Shown here piece by piece: positions 12,001 through 24,308 of a stretch of 64,000 nt of DNA. The stretch's first letter is position 1. Each line of letters opens with the position of its first letter. The translations under genes were made by a program, and so were the position numbers. The stretch is from assembly GCA_018873245.2 (NCBI GenBank), contig JAEMBT020000002.1:744001-808000 (forward strand), read 5' to 3'. Origin of the DNA: Archegozetes longisetosus (taxonomy: Eukaryota; Arthropoda; Arachnida; Sarcoptiformes; Trhypochthoniidae). The notes below the pieces were generated by a model. It saw nothing but the letters and a program-made list of their open reading frames with translations, was not told the DNA's origin and did no database searches.

Positions 12001-13645
12001 CATCGAAATTGTATTAACATATTTTATCGGATTTTAGAACCACTAGTTTAGATACTTTTACCTTATTACATTATTTCTACTGAGCGTGTTTAATGCTCTG
12101 TTATTTCACAGGATGAACCTTTGTGTTCAGCTCAGTATCTTCAAAGAGACTAGATTAGTAGAATTCCTAATCAGAAGTAAGGAGGTCCAGTAAAAAATTG
12201 AACGTACGGTCACTCTATAAGAGTTAAGATCACTAGATGGGAATATTAATAATAGACATATTTTCGAGCAGTGCATTTGCTTCGAGATTCATTCCTTTGA
12301 ATAGGAGAGTCAAAATTTTAAAAATATAGAATATTTGTAACTTTCTATACAACTTAAGAATCAATATCTTCTTTTGAAAGTTCGAAAGGCCATAGAATTG
12401 GGTTCGAGAGATGAAATTAGGTTTCTTTGGTTTGCTTTATGTGGACATTACAATAATACTAGTAGTAGTGTTACAATAAATTTATTTGATTTTGAAATCA
12501 AATTTAATGTCAATTGAATTTTCTACTATATTATTCAACATTCTGTTATGTATATTTCATGTATTATATTAGAAATAAAATATATCGTGAACTACGTTTC
12601 TCAGAGGCTTGAGCCCAGATTTCGAAAATTTTTCAGGCTCGAGGCTCGAAACTCGTTCAGACAAACCGAGCCTGTGAACCTGATAAAGTTTACAGATTGT
12701 TATATCAGTAAAAATAAGACAAAACATAAATTTTAACTACTTTATAGCAATGCATTTGAATACTTGGACTGTAGAGCAAAATCAGTCAATTTTATGTAGT
12801 TACACTATTCGCGTTACAGTTCGTTTTATTTGAACCCAGTTTAGGGATTAGTGAGACATATGCTTGACTTGTACGCACAACAATAATTATCTATGCTTAG
12901 TCCGTCTTTCTAACCTAATCTTTTGGTATAGTAAGACTGTTTTATTCTAAGTCAAAGAACTTGTGTATGGTATGACTTGAAAGCAGAGCATGATTCTTTC
13001 TTCCCTAGACGACGAGCAAATAAAACGAATAGGAGCGAACCAAAATCATTAAATACATAGTAATTACATTAAACGAAGAAACATTTTTTGATGACTCTTT
13101 CTAATAATAAAAAATAAACTGGAAGCTTGTTTATATATAATCGAAGTAGATTCAAATGTTTAGATGTAATTAGATAAATAAGATTCAATCTTTGATATAA
13201 AAATATATTAGAATCGCTTCAAAATGTCTGAATCATGCTAAACGATAATAATCTATACACATTCTGTCAAAAAATTATTTCTTTTCAAAGATTAAACATT
13301 ATTTTATAAAAGGTCAGGATCGAGGCTCGAGCTCAATGGGTCTGGCCTTAAGCTCAGGCTCTAGTTTTGTGAATCTTCAAGAATCAGGTTCGTCGCCGAG
13401 ATTCAAAAGCTCGAGCTTTGTGAACATTGCTTGTAAGTAATTTTCCTTAAGAGTTTAATAAATTATTCAAAAAGAATAAACTTTAAACAAAGTGATATAC
13501 ATTTCAATTGACGAGTCTGAGCTTTTGAGGATAAAGATTATAAAATTTGACTCAAGATTATATAGTAGATATCCTGATGATTTTCAAGCAATCATAAAAA
13601 TTTATACATGTGAAACTGTTAAGACTCTATTTACAGAAATTCAAT
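9051..13645. other. Long intergenic stretch
   Basis: About 4.6 kb without a recognisable protein gene. Several 60-90 codon frames (9293-9565 minus, 10024-10263 plus, 12548-12736 plus) have no known domain and no supporting splice or start context. A tRNA-like unit lies at 11321-11392. The stretches 12600-12690 and 13316-13430 carry repeated CTCGAG/GAGCTC-type motifs that look like remnants of one dispersed repeat, but no boundaries could be set. Confidence 0.4.
11321..11392 (-). repeat. tRNA-derived pseudogene or SINE head
   Basis: Read on the minus strand, GGACTCG is followed by an A-box-like TAGTGCAGTAGTTAGCACT. About 30 bases later comes a B-box-like GTTCGAGTTC, at tRNA-like spacing. The acceptor and anticodon stems do not fold convincingly and no clear anticodon can be named. 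It is therefore better described as a tRNA-derived remnant than as a working tRNA. Confidence 0.4.
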
Positions 13646-14862
13646 TCAAACTTCTTCGAAGCTATCGAATAAGTCAATTAAAGGTAGAAAAAATGACCTT
13701 GTCCTCGTTTGCTCTTTAGTTTTATTAGGCACTTTAAAAGAATCGCATTTTTCAGAATTTTCGGTGTATTCGCCACAAACCAAATTGAGAGCGTTACCAC
13801 TAATAGATTCGGCAAATCTAATACCGCTCTCAATATGTTTTTCAGTACAGGTGTCGACTGTACTCGAGATTTCAGACATACACGTATTTTTTCGATGATA
13901 AGCACTGAAAAAAGATTGAATTATTAATTGAAAAAATTTGCTACTCTATTGAATAAACTTCTATTTTAGAGACGGTTTGTGAGAGCGAATTCATTACGAT
14001 AAACAGAAATTTAGTTGAAAATTGACTCAAAAGTTCTTATTTCTACTGAATTTTTCAGTTTATCATTTCACAAGTCTATCGAAAGTATTCTAATAAGCAT
14101 TATACAATAAGTACTTTTTAAAACTTATTTTCATGAAGGGAAAGTCACAAAAAATAAGTGTGATGGATAACTTATTATTTAACGAGAATACTATCGACTA
14201 AATTTAAACAAAAGAATAAGACTTAGAAAAAGTAAAATATGTAAAAAAATGAGATTAGTAGGGATTTATACAAGAGAGAAATTTCCTGAAGTATAAAACG
14301 TTTTAAGTATCTCTTAATACATACCAACACGCCATAGGAATCTTAAGCTTATCCTCAGCTTGTTTGAGTCCCAGGAAGTTATCAATTGTTATATTGTAAC
14401 ACTTCTGAATTTCATTGTGAGCCTTATTTATACACTTCGCCGACTCGATCAACTCGGTCAAACGTTTAGGTTTCGATTTTGCTCGACATAGTTGTTTGAA
14501 ATTCTTTTTAGCTGAGTAGAGAAGTATGGAAAAAACTTGCTTTGGCAGACCTTTCATACAGTTTTTGGTCAACTTTTCAATGGTTTCCAACATTGATTTT
14601 GAATCACTAAAAATAAGTATTTTGATAATTTCGACATTTTCAGAACAAAATCTTTTTTCAATTACTTGCAATATTTTGGTACTTCATCTAAAGATTCAGG
14701 AAATTTTCGGCCAGAATTGCCAAATGTCAAAATTTTAGCAATTATTTCATCAGCCTTTTTGAACGAATTTTTACTACAATTACGAGACTGTGCTTTAGAA
14801 GAAATTATTAACAAACAAATCAAGAAAATAATAGAAATAAATAAACTAATTTTAGACTTCAT
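13646..14862 (-). CDS. Secreted 12-cysteine protein, DUF1397-like (member A)
   Basis: Three exons read by eye: 14862-14666, 14606-14325 and 13904-13646, with GT-AG borders and both introns in phase 2. They join to 245 codons. A hydrophobic signal peptide (residues about 4-24) is followed by 12 cysteines placed as in the other four members: two in exon 1, five in exon 2, one created at the exon 2/3 junction (MAC-C) and four in exon 3. Shared marks are GNSGRKFPE in exon 1, MKGLPKQV and KIPMAC in exon 2, and a basic stretch then FFLPLIDLFDSF at the C-terminus. Architecture and the IPxxCC motif resemble arthropod DUF1397/27-kDa hemolymph glycoprotein-like proteins. The function of that family is not established. 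This copy lies 13 kb from the others. Confidence 0.78.
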
Positions 14863-14909
14863 TCTCGAATATCAATTGCTATTAACTTCAGAGCAAATAT
14901 GCTTAAAAA

Positions 14910-14917
14910 TTATATAA
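14910..14917 (-). promoter_or_regulatory. TATA box of member A
   Basis: TTATATAA on the minus strand, 48 bp upstream of the ATG. Equivalent TATA elements precede members B, E, F and G. Confidence 0.5.
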
Positions 14918-15887
14918 GTTTCTTAGCTTTCAAAAAGATTTTTATAAATATATGTGAAGTTATGCAAGGCTTTATGCATAGATAAAACCAGTTCAAGACC
15001 ATAACAACTGAGTAATCTTTCATCATGTTTGAATTAATTATAATAGTAATAAGATAAACAAAAATTACTTATTCCAATGTCAAATGAAACTTAAACTATG
15101 GATAATTTGAATTTTCTGTGTTGAAATATGAAGCTAAATTTCAAAATCATTTGTTGCTTATCAATAGCTCGTGCAAAAATTTAGACCAAGGAGATCATTA
15201 GACTCGTGGCTATATTCGTACCTAGATTTATATGATACTCGCAAATTATAAGCTTTGAAGGAAAAAAAGGTTAACTGTGACAGTTAAGAAGAAAGGGTTT
15301 TAGCCTTGTCAACAATTTCTTAATTTTTTTCACAAGTTTTCATTTAAGCTGATTCTTTCGAAAAGACTCTGATCAGATATTTTTCTATAACAGATTTTTA
15401 AGCTCAAACCTACATTTTTTCTCAAACTTTTATCTTAAATTTATTTATTAAGAAACTCTTATTGCACTAAAAGAATAAATACTTGAACATTTGTGAACTA
15501 CATCTGATTTACTGCAAATTTGAATTAAAACTGGAATAAACCTTATCGAGCATATTCTCAGCTCCCATAGTGGAATGAATAGTTTATCTTATAAATAATT
15601 ATAATTAGATAATAGTTTTAATTGTGCATTGTTGTGCTGACTATCGAGGAAAAAAGAATAACGAGATTGATTTGGTTCTTGAGTAAAATGTGGTTTATTC
15701 GATGAGCTAATCTTCTTCTGATTCTGCTCTGAAATGGAACAATATAAGCATCTATTCAGTAGAAAGAAAGCTATGACTAAAATTTTACTCAGTTGGAATA
15801 GTCTCAAAATGTATAGTGAATTCTGCTTTTTCACGTACTTCAAAACATTTCTATATAAATTAAGAATGTTCTGAACTTTTCTACAGA
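14918..15887. other. Intergenic between divergent genes
   Basis: This stretch separates member A (minus) from the receptor (plus). The 84-codon minus frame at 15843-15589 has a hydrophobic start but no recognised domain and is not called. Confidence 0.35.
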
Positions 15888-16841
15888 ATGTTCGAATATC
15901 TAGTTATGTTATATGGAATTAATTTGAGTAAAAAATTATTCACTAACTTTCTAAGCGGTTTAACACTTTCTATATTTTCATTACTTTCGATAAGACTCAT
16001 ATCTCTTATTAAATTGAACGATAATTTGATCTTAGCATTCTTCAAGCTATTAGTCCTCATACTATTTGTTTCGAATCTATCTTCCTATATCTATGTGAAA
16101 CTAAAATTCAAGAATATTCTTGAGCTGAATAACAGAATAAAATCTAATAGAATCCACACTCTTGCGAATACATTGAGTTCTTATTATTCATCAATAATTG
16201 CTATGATTGTTTGGATTATATTAACAACAATTGCGACACTTTTAAGACTAAATGATCGTAAAATTGAAAAACAATTTGGAGAATTTTTCGGACAATCTTA
16301 TTGGGCTGTGTTTGCCGAAAGTTCACATATATTTTTCTCGATATTTTATTCAAATTTCTGGAAAATTTTACTACAATTGATGTTTCACGAGATAAATATT
16401 CAATATTTAAGTGTAATAAGAGACTTTACGATGGAAATAGAGAGAAAACTCAGTTATCCGGACATCAATGTGATCCAAATGACTCAAAGAACTATTTCAA
16501 ACTTCATTCAAATACAAAATGCTCTAAAACGAGATTTAAATGCCTTGAGATATCTCACAACTATTGATACGATTGCTTTGGATCTACTCTTCGCCTTATG
16601 GACTATGAATTCAATATTTAATTCTGATAGCAAGTGTTATTTTCTATCCATCAGTTATATAATTGTATTTTCATCTTATTATATATATGTCAGATTCGAT
16701 ACTAACGATATATCAAGTTCAGAGAAACTATTAGAAGTGCAGTTAAAAAAATGGCAAAAGTATCGGATAAGCGAAAATTGTTTGATTGAACTTAGAGTTC
16801 TCGAAAGAACTGTTGAACAGTTTATCGATTTTAATAAATGA
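15888..16841 (+). CDS. Gustatory-receptor-like protein, C-terminus short
   Basis: A 317-codon frame with hydrophobic segments near residues 16-45, 47-68, 100-118, 138-165, 225-245 and 250-265. Composition and topology fit an arthropod gustatory receptor, and a clear but broken paralog follows at 20541-21110. Aligned segments include LSxFLSLLSxR near the N-terminus and FHEINIQY mid-protein. The frame stops after a charged C-terminal region (VEQFIDFNK) without the final helix carrying T-Y-x5-Q-F. Either a last exon exists that I could not find downstream, or the gene is truncated. A possible splice acceptor (CTACAG) sits just before the ATG, so an upstream exon is also conceivable. Confidence 0.55.
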   Translation: MFEYLVMLYGINLSKKLFTNFLSGLTLSIFSLLSIRLISLIKLNDNLILAFFKLLVLILFVSNLSSYIYVKLKFKNILELNNRIKSNRIHTLANTLSSYYSSIIAMIVWIILTTIATLLRLNDRKIEKQFGEFFGQSYWAVFAESSHIFFSIFYSNFWKILLQLMFHEINIQYLSVIRDFTMEIERKLSYPDINVIQMTQRTISNFIQIQNALKRDLNALRYLTTIDTIALDLLFALWTMNSIFNSDSKCYFLSISYIIVFSSYYIYVRFDTNDISSSEKLLEVQLKKWQKYRISENCLIELRVLERTVEQFIDFNK

Positions 16842-17368
16842 TCATTTCATGGGAAGAGGGCTTAAGTATCTAATTTTGGAACTTATTTACCCAAGTAAAT
16901 CTTACATTTGATATTTCTTACACTTTAGAAGTTTGTCTGAAATAATACTTTTTATTCTAGTATTCGAGGTACAAAGATATTTATGAATTAAAAGATTTTC
17001 GCTAAGTTACACAAAACTAAAATGGATTCAGTGTACAGGTATACTTTTTCTTTGAAAGATATTCTTAAAAATTAATCTTAAACTTTTTATTTTCTAGTGC
17101 ACTAATGGACAATTTTTCATCCAAAGAGCATTTCTTAGTTTAATATCAAAAGAAATTTCTGAGAAATATTTATAATTTATTTCATTTAATTTGAATGTGA
17201 AACTTGTGAATAGGCTCACGAATTCTATCTTACTAGCATTTCTTATTTCCTAACTTTGTTTAATGACTATCAGTCTTAACTAGTATGTCATTTGTGACAG
17301 TCGCTTAGATAAATACTACTTTTGGATATATTTTCAGGTAATTTTCTTTAACTTCTATGTATATGTAT

Positions 17369-17372
<4 letters not shown>

Positions 17373-17403
<31 letters not shown>
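17373..17403. repeat. (CT)n microsatellite
   Basis: About 15 uninterrupted TC/CT units following an AT-rich lead-in. Confidence 0.95.
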
Positions 17404-17407
<4 letters not shown>

Positions 17408-18171
17408 AGTCCTAACATCGTTAATTGAAAGCTGAAGCCTTCAACTTATAGGAAAATTATATCCCCATTTGTCATTTTATTTTTTGAAAATTTTTAGAAA
17501 AGGCTACTCTTGCACTAACGCTTTAATATTCCCTTGAATAATGGTTGAATTGTTTCTATCTACAAACTAAGTTAGTATCTACCGCGATTTGAAAAAAATT
17601 GTACTGTTCCTTACTAATGAAGTAAACCTGTTGAAAAGTATCAATGAGTCATGAAAATTTCTTTATGTAATTAGGCTCTAGTTAAATAATCATCTGTAAT
17701 CGATTAAAAAATATTTATAAAGCTGCTATAGACATTTTCATCGCTCATTGATTGTTAAAATTCTTCATTCTAAAAAACTGCAATAAAATGATAAATATTT
17801 TCACCAATGAAGGTTTTAGTCGTAAGATATTGACATTAAAAATATTTTGTAAAAAACGACTTGGGAATTTACAAAATAGTTAACATAAAGTTAGTTTTTC
17901 ACATTCATTTAGCTGAGTATCGCCAGCCAAGGTTCACTGTCTAACGTAGAACTCTTCGAAAAATTCTCAAAACATACTAACTATTTATTTATCTAAAAAT
18001 AGTAGACTGTGTTCAGGAAGAATCCTTCTGAGAGACAGAAAATTGAAAGATACGTTCTGGAATCCACCCAGAAGTTCTGAGAGAAGTGGTTACTCTTTTA
18101 TCACCACTTTGATACACAAATTGTTGATAAACTTTCTTAGCCTTCACTCTGACTCGATTGTGATCACCAGG

Positions 18172-18260
18172 TAGGGTGACCAAGCGTCCAGATCTCAGTT
18201 TTACTAGTCCAGAGTCAGTACAGCCTAAGCTTTTGGGGTATCAGATAGACTTTTAAAAAG
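18172..18260. repeat. Solitary hAT-like end (TAGGGTGACCA)
   Basis: TAGGGTGACCAAGCGTCCAG matches the first 11 bases of the MITE family at 2259, 30106 and 44539, but the interior differs and no opposite end was found nearby. It is probably a truncated or unrelated family sharing the terminal motif. Confidence 0.5.
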
Positions 18261-20540
18261 AGATTATAATGTAGATTTATATCAGTAATCTCGTTAAAAG
18301 TAAATAAAGATCAGTTTAAAAATGAGGCGAACAATAATAAATCTTTTAACAAATCGTTTCTGAGCCTTTTTGAACAGTTTTCAAGAAGTATTTCAATAAC
18401 AAAAAAGTTTGAGGAAATCATCAATTATCTAGATTTCTTTCATTTTAAGTTCACTTCTTTTATATAAAACAAAATTTTCAAAATTAATTTTGGTGTTTTT
18501 CAATTGTCAGAAGCTTCTTGATCTCACTCATAAAATATTTATCCATAGAAGGGTTTTAGAAGCTAATGAAACTTTGTGATGCTGTTTATACCGAAATTTG
18601 GTATTTCATGATGACAAATTCTGAAAGTGGTTCTCCAAAACAGATATCAAGCATTTTATTGGGATTATAATTTTAATAACTTTCACATTTGATGAGAGAT
18701 ACTCTATTGGATTTTGAATTGTGAGTATTTAGTTGTATACATTTACTTCTTTAGACTAAATCGAAAATTAGACACTTTTTTCACAACTAAAGAGAGTCTA
18801 TTTTAAAATGTCATCAAAGTTTCTTTTTTACGATACGAATGAAAGCAAATTTCAATGCTACTTTTAGTAGAAGAAAGCATATCACACCTGCGGACCTATG
18901 CGGATATCTGTAGGTTTTAAAGAAGTTTTACAACTGTCTGGCATGAATGTTCCCAGTAAATATGATTGATATTTAGAAGTAAAAACCTATGTCAATAGTT
19001 AAGACTTAAACACATTTTCAATGAAAGTACTATACTTATTATAAGAGAAGAAATAAAATTATAGGAAATTGTGTAATAGATTTTACAGTGATTGAAAACT
19101 GTTTTTATTAACTTTCATAAGAATTAGTATATTTTAAAATCATATTTCACATAAAAGTTAGCAAAATTATGTTTTTCAAGAGTATGTCAATAAAGTTATG
19201 GTTGATTATTTTACGATACAGATATATGAGATTACAATATTTTCAATAGTAAACCTTAAATATCAATAAGAATGATGACAAAATTTAATTGCGATAAAGA
19301 AGAAAGTGCTCCCAACAAAACAAAAATAAACTAATGACTTTAAGCTAAAAATTATAAGTGAAATGAGTTATTCTATATCATTGCATTGCCTCGAGGATAA
19401 TTGTTGAACATTCTTGTAACGTACATAAAATAAGTACATGGTTTTTGGTTCTGTTTTACGGTTCAGTTTTGAAACTTCATGAAGAATAATTTTTTATTTT
19501 GACAAAAATTTTTAGTAAAGTTTAAGGGTTATTTCTTATATCAGAATTAGTATATTTAATAAACTGAAGATGATCTCAAAAAATTCTTGAATCCAGGCTA
19601 GTTCTGCAAATCCTGCAGCTGTATAGATTTATTGCACAAATTGGTGGCTTTTCAGAACAAATGTTACAAAATAATGTGCTCAATCCAATTATTTCCATAA
19701 CTTAGCATATAAATTTTGAAATAACATGAGACCGTATTCTTATAATTTTTTCTAATATACTGTAATTACATTCATTTAGAATAGTTTGAAGTGAGTGAAC
19801 TTAAAAGAAAGAATATTTAGTTTTTCTAACTTCGATGACTTCAAGCGAGTTCCTAAAAACTGGCTCAAATAATTAATTTTAGAGAATAAAGAAGATTTAG
19901 CGATTATTCCCTTGAGTATAGCTTCTACGTTATTGTATTGTTAAGTTTAAAACGATATTATACTTGCTGAAAATTATTACCTCAGGATAAGAGTAAAACT
20001 CATATAGCAAATATAAATAAAATATTAGTTCTACATCTTTTCTCTCAAGCGTGTACTGGTAGACACATTCGAATTATATTTTCATGTCAAAATTAAATTC
20101 GCTATTTTTGTTATTAAATAAATCTTATTATGGGTCAAATAGAATCAATACGAGAAAGAGATGTTCATTTGTTGCCAGGCACGAAATTTCTTGCCTATTA
20201 CCAAGAGCTTCATACCTATACGCTAGAAATGAGAGTCATTTTACATCTTTAAGCATTTCTATTATACGAAATCACTATCAATCGATCACTCATGAGTTGG
20301 AGGTTTGTACTGTTTAAACGTACTATTTCATGTGTAACATATTTAATCATTTCTAGTTCGCGAGGATCATCTTGAAGAACAAACTTAAATATGATTCAAA
20401 AAATAAGTCATTCTTTAAAAGTGTTTATTAAACTGTTTAAAGCATAGATAACTAGTTTATTTATTCTCTAAGATTTGTTGAACGACAATTTTTAAATATT
20501 TAGTAGTGATATTGAAATCAACTTTCATAATAAATTTTTG

Positions 20541-21110
20541 GTTCATTTTTTGTCTGACCTATCGTTAGCTATATTTTCCTTATTATCGTTAAGATATTCA
20601 TTAATTTTGTGGATAAGCAATGATTTACATTTATCTTTCGTCAAATTTTTGCATTTCATAATATTCTTCAGTAGCTTTTTTATATATATTTTGGTAAAAA
20701 TGAAACCTAAGGGAATTCTTTATTTGAATATAGAATTGAGATTCAGAATTAGTATGTTTGTGATCAATCGAAATGTTTATTAATGTTCAATAATTGCAAT
20801 CATTGTCTATCTCTCATTAACATCTTTAACACTATTGTTACAATAAGGAAATTAAAAAAACAACATTTCTTGGGTATAAACGAAAGTCCGAGTACTTTTC
20901 TAATAGTATCGCCCATTCACTCATCGAAAATATTGTTTCAATTTATTTATCATGAGTTGAATATACAATATTCAACATTACTGAATAATTTAACATTGAA
21001 ATACAGATAAAGCTTAATTATTCTGATCTTAATGTGATTTGAATGACCCACAGAACCGTTTTACAGTTCATTAAGTTTCGAGCTAGTTTTAGCAAAAACA
21101 TTTATTAGGT
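20541..21110 (+). pseudogene. Gustatory receptor pseudogene
   Basis: Successive frames encode segments similar to the receptor at 15888-16841: FLSDLSLAIFSLLSLR at 20547-20600, YILVKMKPKGILYLN around 20680-20730, then after a frame change KILFQFIYHELNIQY near 20926-20970 and a third segment (MTHRTVLQF) near 21040. At least two frameshifts and a missing middle portion separate them. The C-terminal part is absent. Same strand as the intact copy, so it likely arose by tandem duplication. Confidence 0.7.
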
Positions 21111-21861
21111 AAGTATTTCATAATCATTGATATAATTCCTTTGTCAATATTATGTATAAAATGGTTTCTAAAATAACGACTCGTGAGATTTAATGCTTTT
21201 TAAGACGTTTACAATTTCAACTTTTTTTTAGTACAAAAGGTGTTCAAAACAATAAACAAAATCTCCTTCATTAAAATAAACAATACATTTATTTTACCAC
21301 GAAAATGGGCCTTTTTATTTTAATGTTAGTTAAATCAATTTTTGGGCTCATATTGGGTGACGGGTAGTTATTTCAGAAATCGTTTTATATCTAAATTTAT
21401 AAAGGACCATAAATTTAATATCTGATTCCTAACTGTAATTGTTATCTTGCAAGTATATAAAGGAAGATTTTGAAGACCTATCTTAGCATCTAAACAGTTA
21501 GCAAGAATTAATTATTAATGAAAACTATTTCACTGAACTGGGATAGTCAAAAGGATTTTCGACTAAATGGATGATTGTTAGCTTTGGTCAGGTGATTAAA
21601 ATATGAAATTTTACTTTTTTTTGTAATTGATTTCAGTACAAGTTTGTTTGACTTTCATTGATAATAAACTTACTCAAGGTATTCAAAACAGCTTTTTATT
21701 AAGAATTAAAAAGTCCTATTCAAACTTGAATAATGTTTAGAATAGTTTTCACGTATTTCATATCTAAATTTAAATCGAGTTTGAAATTTGTTTTATTCAA
21801 TTGTGCAAAAGTGTTGACCTAGTTACTCGAAACGTTATAGTGTTAAAAATAAAACATAAAA
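21111..21861. other. Intergenic
   Basis: AT-rich sequence between the receptor pseudogene and the 3' end of the epoxide hydrolase. No gene was recognised. Confidence 0.35.
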
Positions 21862-24308
21862 TTATTTACGATTTTTTAGGACAGTCTTCACAAACTTTTT
21901 CAAATCATTAACAATAAGTTCTGGTTCCTCAAAAGCGGCAAAATGTCCACCTCTTGGCATTTCAGTATATTGTACTAAATTATGATAAGAATAATGAGCA
22001 AAAACTTCAGGCATTCGCCATAATTCATAAGGAAAGTCGGCTACAGCTGCCGGAACACTCTTATCAACATATGCTCTTAAATAAGAAAATAGAAAAAATT
22101 CTCAGAATTAATTGTAGTTAATTCACAAAGGATCTGTTACTCATTTAGCTGTCTTCAAATTAAGCAGTGACTTCCACGCATACGTTCAGTACTTTATCAT
22201 GCAAAGAAGTTGAATTTTGACTCTACGTATACTTAGAGTCATAGCCTAATAATTTGTGAAAGCCAAATGTATAACCAGCATAATGTGAAGTTTCTTATAG
22301 GAAATTGAATTAGGGTTCGATTACTTACTCAAGTAGTTGGTATTTACCCAAAACTTTTTGAAAATTTTCTTTATAATATCTCATACTTGAAGTCACGTTA
22401 TTCGAAACCCAGTAAATCATAACATTTGTGAGCAATTCATCTAAAGTGAATTTTTCAGTTAGGCCTCCATCGAATTTTTCGACATTATTCCAATTAGTCC
22501 ATGTCGAAAATTTCTCCAGAATGTAAGCCGCTAAACCAACCGGACTATCGTTAAGAGCAGTCCCAACAGTGTCTGGTTTTGTGGACTGTATGTGTGAATA
22601 ACCTGATTCTCTCATATTTCTGCTATACTTTTCCCAATATGGAAACAATTTTTTGAAATCATTTTCTGGATTTTTGAAAACTAATGACGGAAAAGACATT
22701 GCTGTCAAATACTTAATGGCTTTCATTCCTCTTAGTTTTAGTACTTGACTGGATAGTAAATTGAGTGTTGTGTGGACTCCGCTAATGTTTTCAGGATACA
22801 ATATAGCCATTGATTTTGATATAAAGCTACCCCAATCTCCTCCGTGAACAAAAAACTTTTTATGACCTAATCTATTCATTAGTTTGACGAAAATTCGAGC
22901 CGTTGAGAAAGCATCGAAGCCTAGAAGGAGAAAATAATTTCTATTAATATTACACAAAAATAACTTCGGATATACTAAAAACTTAGTTACGCGTTCCAAC
23001 AATGCCTTTTATAAAATTATTTCACTTTATAAGATGTTTAGTTTATTGGTGCTACGCTATATCAATAGTTAATCTATAAAAAAAATGTTCTTGTGTATCT
23101 GTTTGTTTATCTGACACTCCGAACGCTAAGCATGTGTTGGTAGTAAGAGTGAGATTTGGTATTGTTAGACTCATCACAAACTGTGGACTCAAGATAAAGT
23201 TTTATGGTTACGGAGAGCTGCCGCTAACCACTCCGCTAATTAGAATAAAAATTATTGGTCAATAACCTGCATATCTAATGGTAATCAAATTCCTAATTCA
23301 GATAGTGTACTTTGGTCTGCCCGTTGGCGTACTCTCAGTTATTCTTTGTTTAATATGGCAATTTTAAGTAAAATTTCAATTTACTAGACTCACGATAGAA
23401 CCAATTTCACGCTTATCGAGCTCTTTTAGCATCAATAGCTGTTACCTAATCTGTTCGGACGGCCTCTTGATTTTTAGTATCTCATTGAGCAAAGAATGCT
23501 TAGATTTTACCCGAAAGTACTACATAAGAGGATTGTATCTGCTCTTACATATCTATAATATAAATTTATTATGCAGCTTAATCAATAATTAACTTGAAAA
23601 CAGATTTGGTGATCTCTAAAAGATCTTTCTTAAATGATGTAGTGAGATATTCTAAACATAGCCAAACTATATACCTTCTTGGTGTGGACCCTCTGAAAAC
23701 CCATAACCAGGAATGGATGGACAAATCACTTCGAAAGCCATATCATTTTCAGGTTCAACCAATAGAGGTATCGATTTATAATACTCCCAGACAGAACCAG
23801 GCCAGCCGTGAATCACCATAAGTGGAACAACATTTTTAACAGATTTTTTCGGCTTAACATGAATGAAATGAATATTAATTCCTTCAATTTGAGTCGTATA
23901 CTGATCAAGTTCGTTCAATTTTTTCTCTTGTTTACGCCAATCAAACTCCGTTTTCCAGTACTCTACAATTTGTTTCAAATAATCCCCATTGAAACCATAA
24001 TTAAAATTAGTTCCTTCGATAGGCTCAACAAAACGAGCGGACTCTAAACGCTGGTGAAGATCTTCAAGTACCGTATTCGATATATTGACAGTAAATCTAT
24101 TGATGTCTTCCGGATCTTCAGGTATCGGTTCTCCACTTCTCAGTCCTTTTCTCCCAAACCATTCATTTTCAACCTTTGGTAATTTGTATTTATGCACAGA
24201 AAAAAATTTATAAAGAACTGCTGATATAATAGCAATTAATACGGATAATAGAAGATTCTCCCTCAATACTGTTATGCCAGCTGTAAGTATTTCATTCATA
24301 AGATCCAT
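21862..24308 (-). CDS. Epoxide hydrolase (microsomal/juvenile hormone type)
   Basis: Three exons, 24308-23675, 22920-22329 and 22075-21862, with GT-AG borders (phase 1 then phase 2), join to 479 codons, the usual length for the family. The N-terminus has a membrane anchor (about residues 18-35). An epoxide-hydrolase N-domain follows (residues about 65-180), with KTEFDWRKQEKKLNELDQY in it. The alpha/beta-hydrolase fold then carries the oxyanion motif HGWPGS (167-172), the nucleophile in GGDWGS (Asp240) and the catalytic His in GGHFAAFEEP (His453). Enzymes of this class open epoxides such as juvenile hormone or xenobiotic oxides to diols at the endoplasmic reticulum. All residues expected for activity are visible. 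Whether the substrate is juvenile hormone, methyl farnesoate or dietary epoxides cannot be told from sequence. Confidence 0.92.
23077..23245 (-). repeat. tRNA-derived SINE-like unit in intron 1 of the epoxide hydrolase
   Basis: On the minus strand TAGCGGAGTGGTTAGCGGC resembles a tRNA A box, and TTGAGTCC about 40 bases further on is a weak B-box candidate. The unit ends about 150 bp downstream in a run of eight T, which would terminate RNA polymerase III. It is more GC-rich than the surrounding intron. No second copy is visible in the window. Confidence 0.35.

Larger units (their letters stand above)
16842..20540. other. Intergenic, 3.7 kb
   Basis: No gene was recognised. It contains a (CT)n tract (17373-17403) and a solitary hAT-like end at 18172. 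The rest is AT-rich with stop codons in all frames. Confidence 0.4.

Noticed and set aside
12600-13436. Clusters of CTCGAG/GAGCTC motifs that could be ends of a transposon
   Set aside because: Motifs occur inverted but no consistent terminal repeat or target duplication could be set.
17373-17403. CRISPR or satellite array
   Set aside because: Simple dinucleotide repeat only; the window is eukaryotic and no spaced direct repeats were seen.
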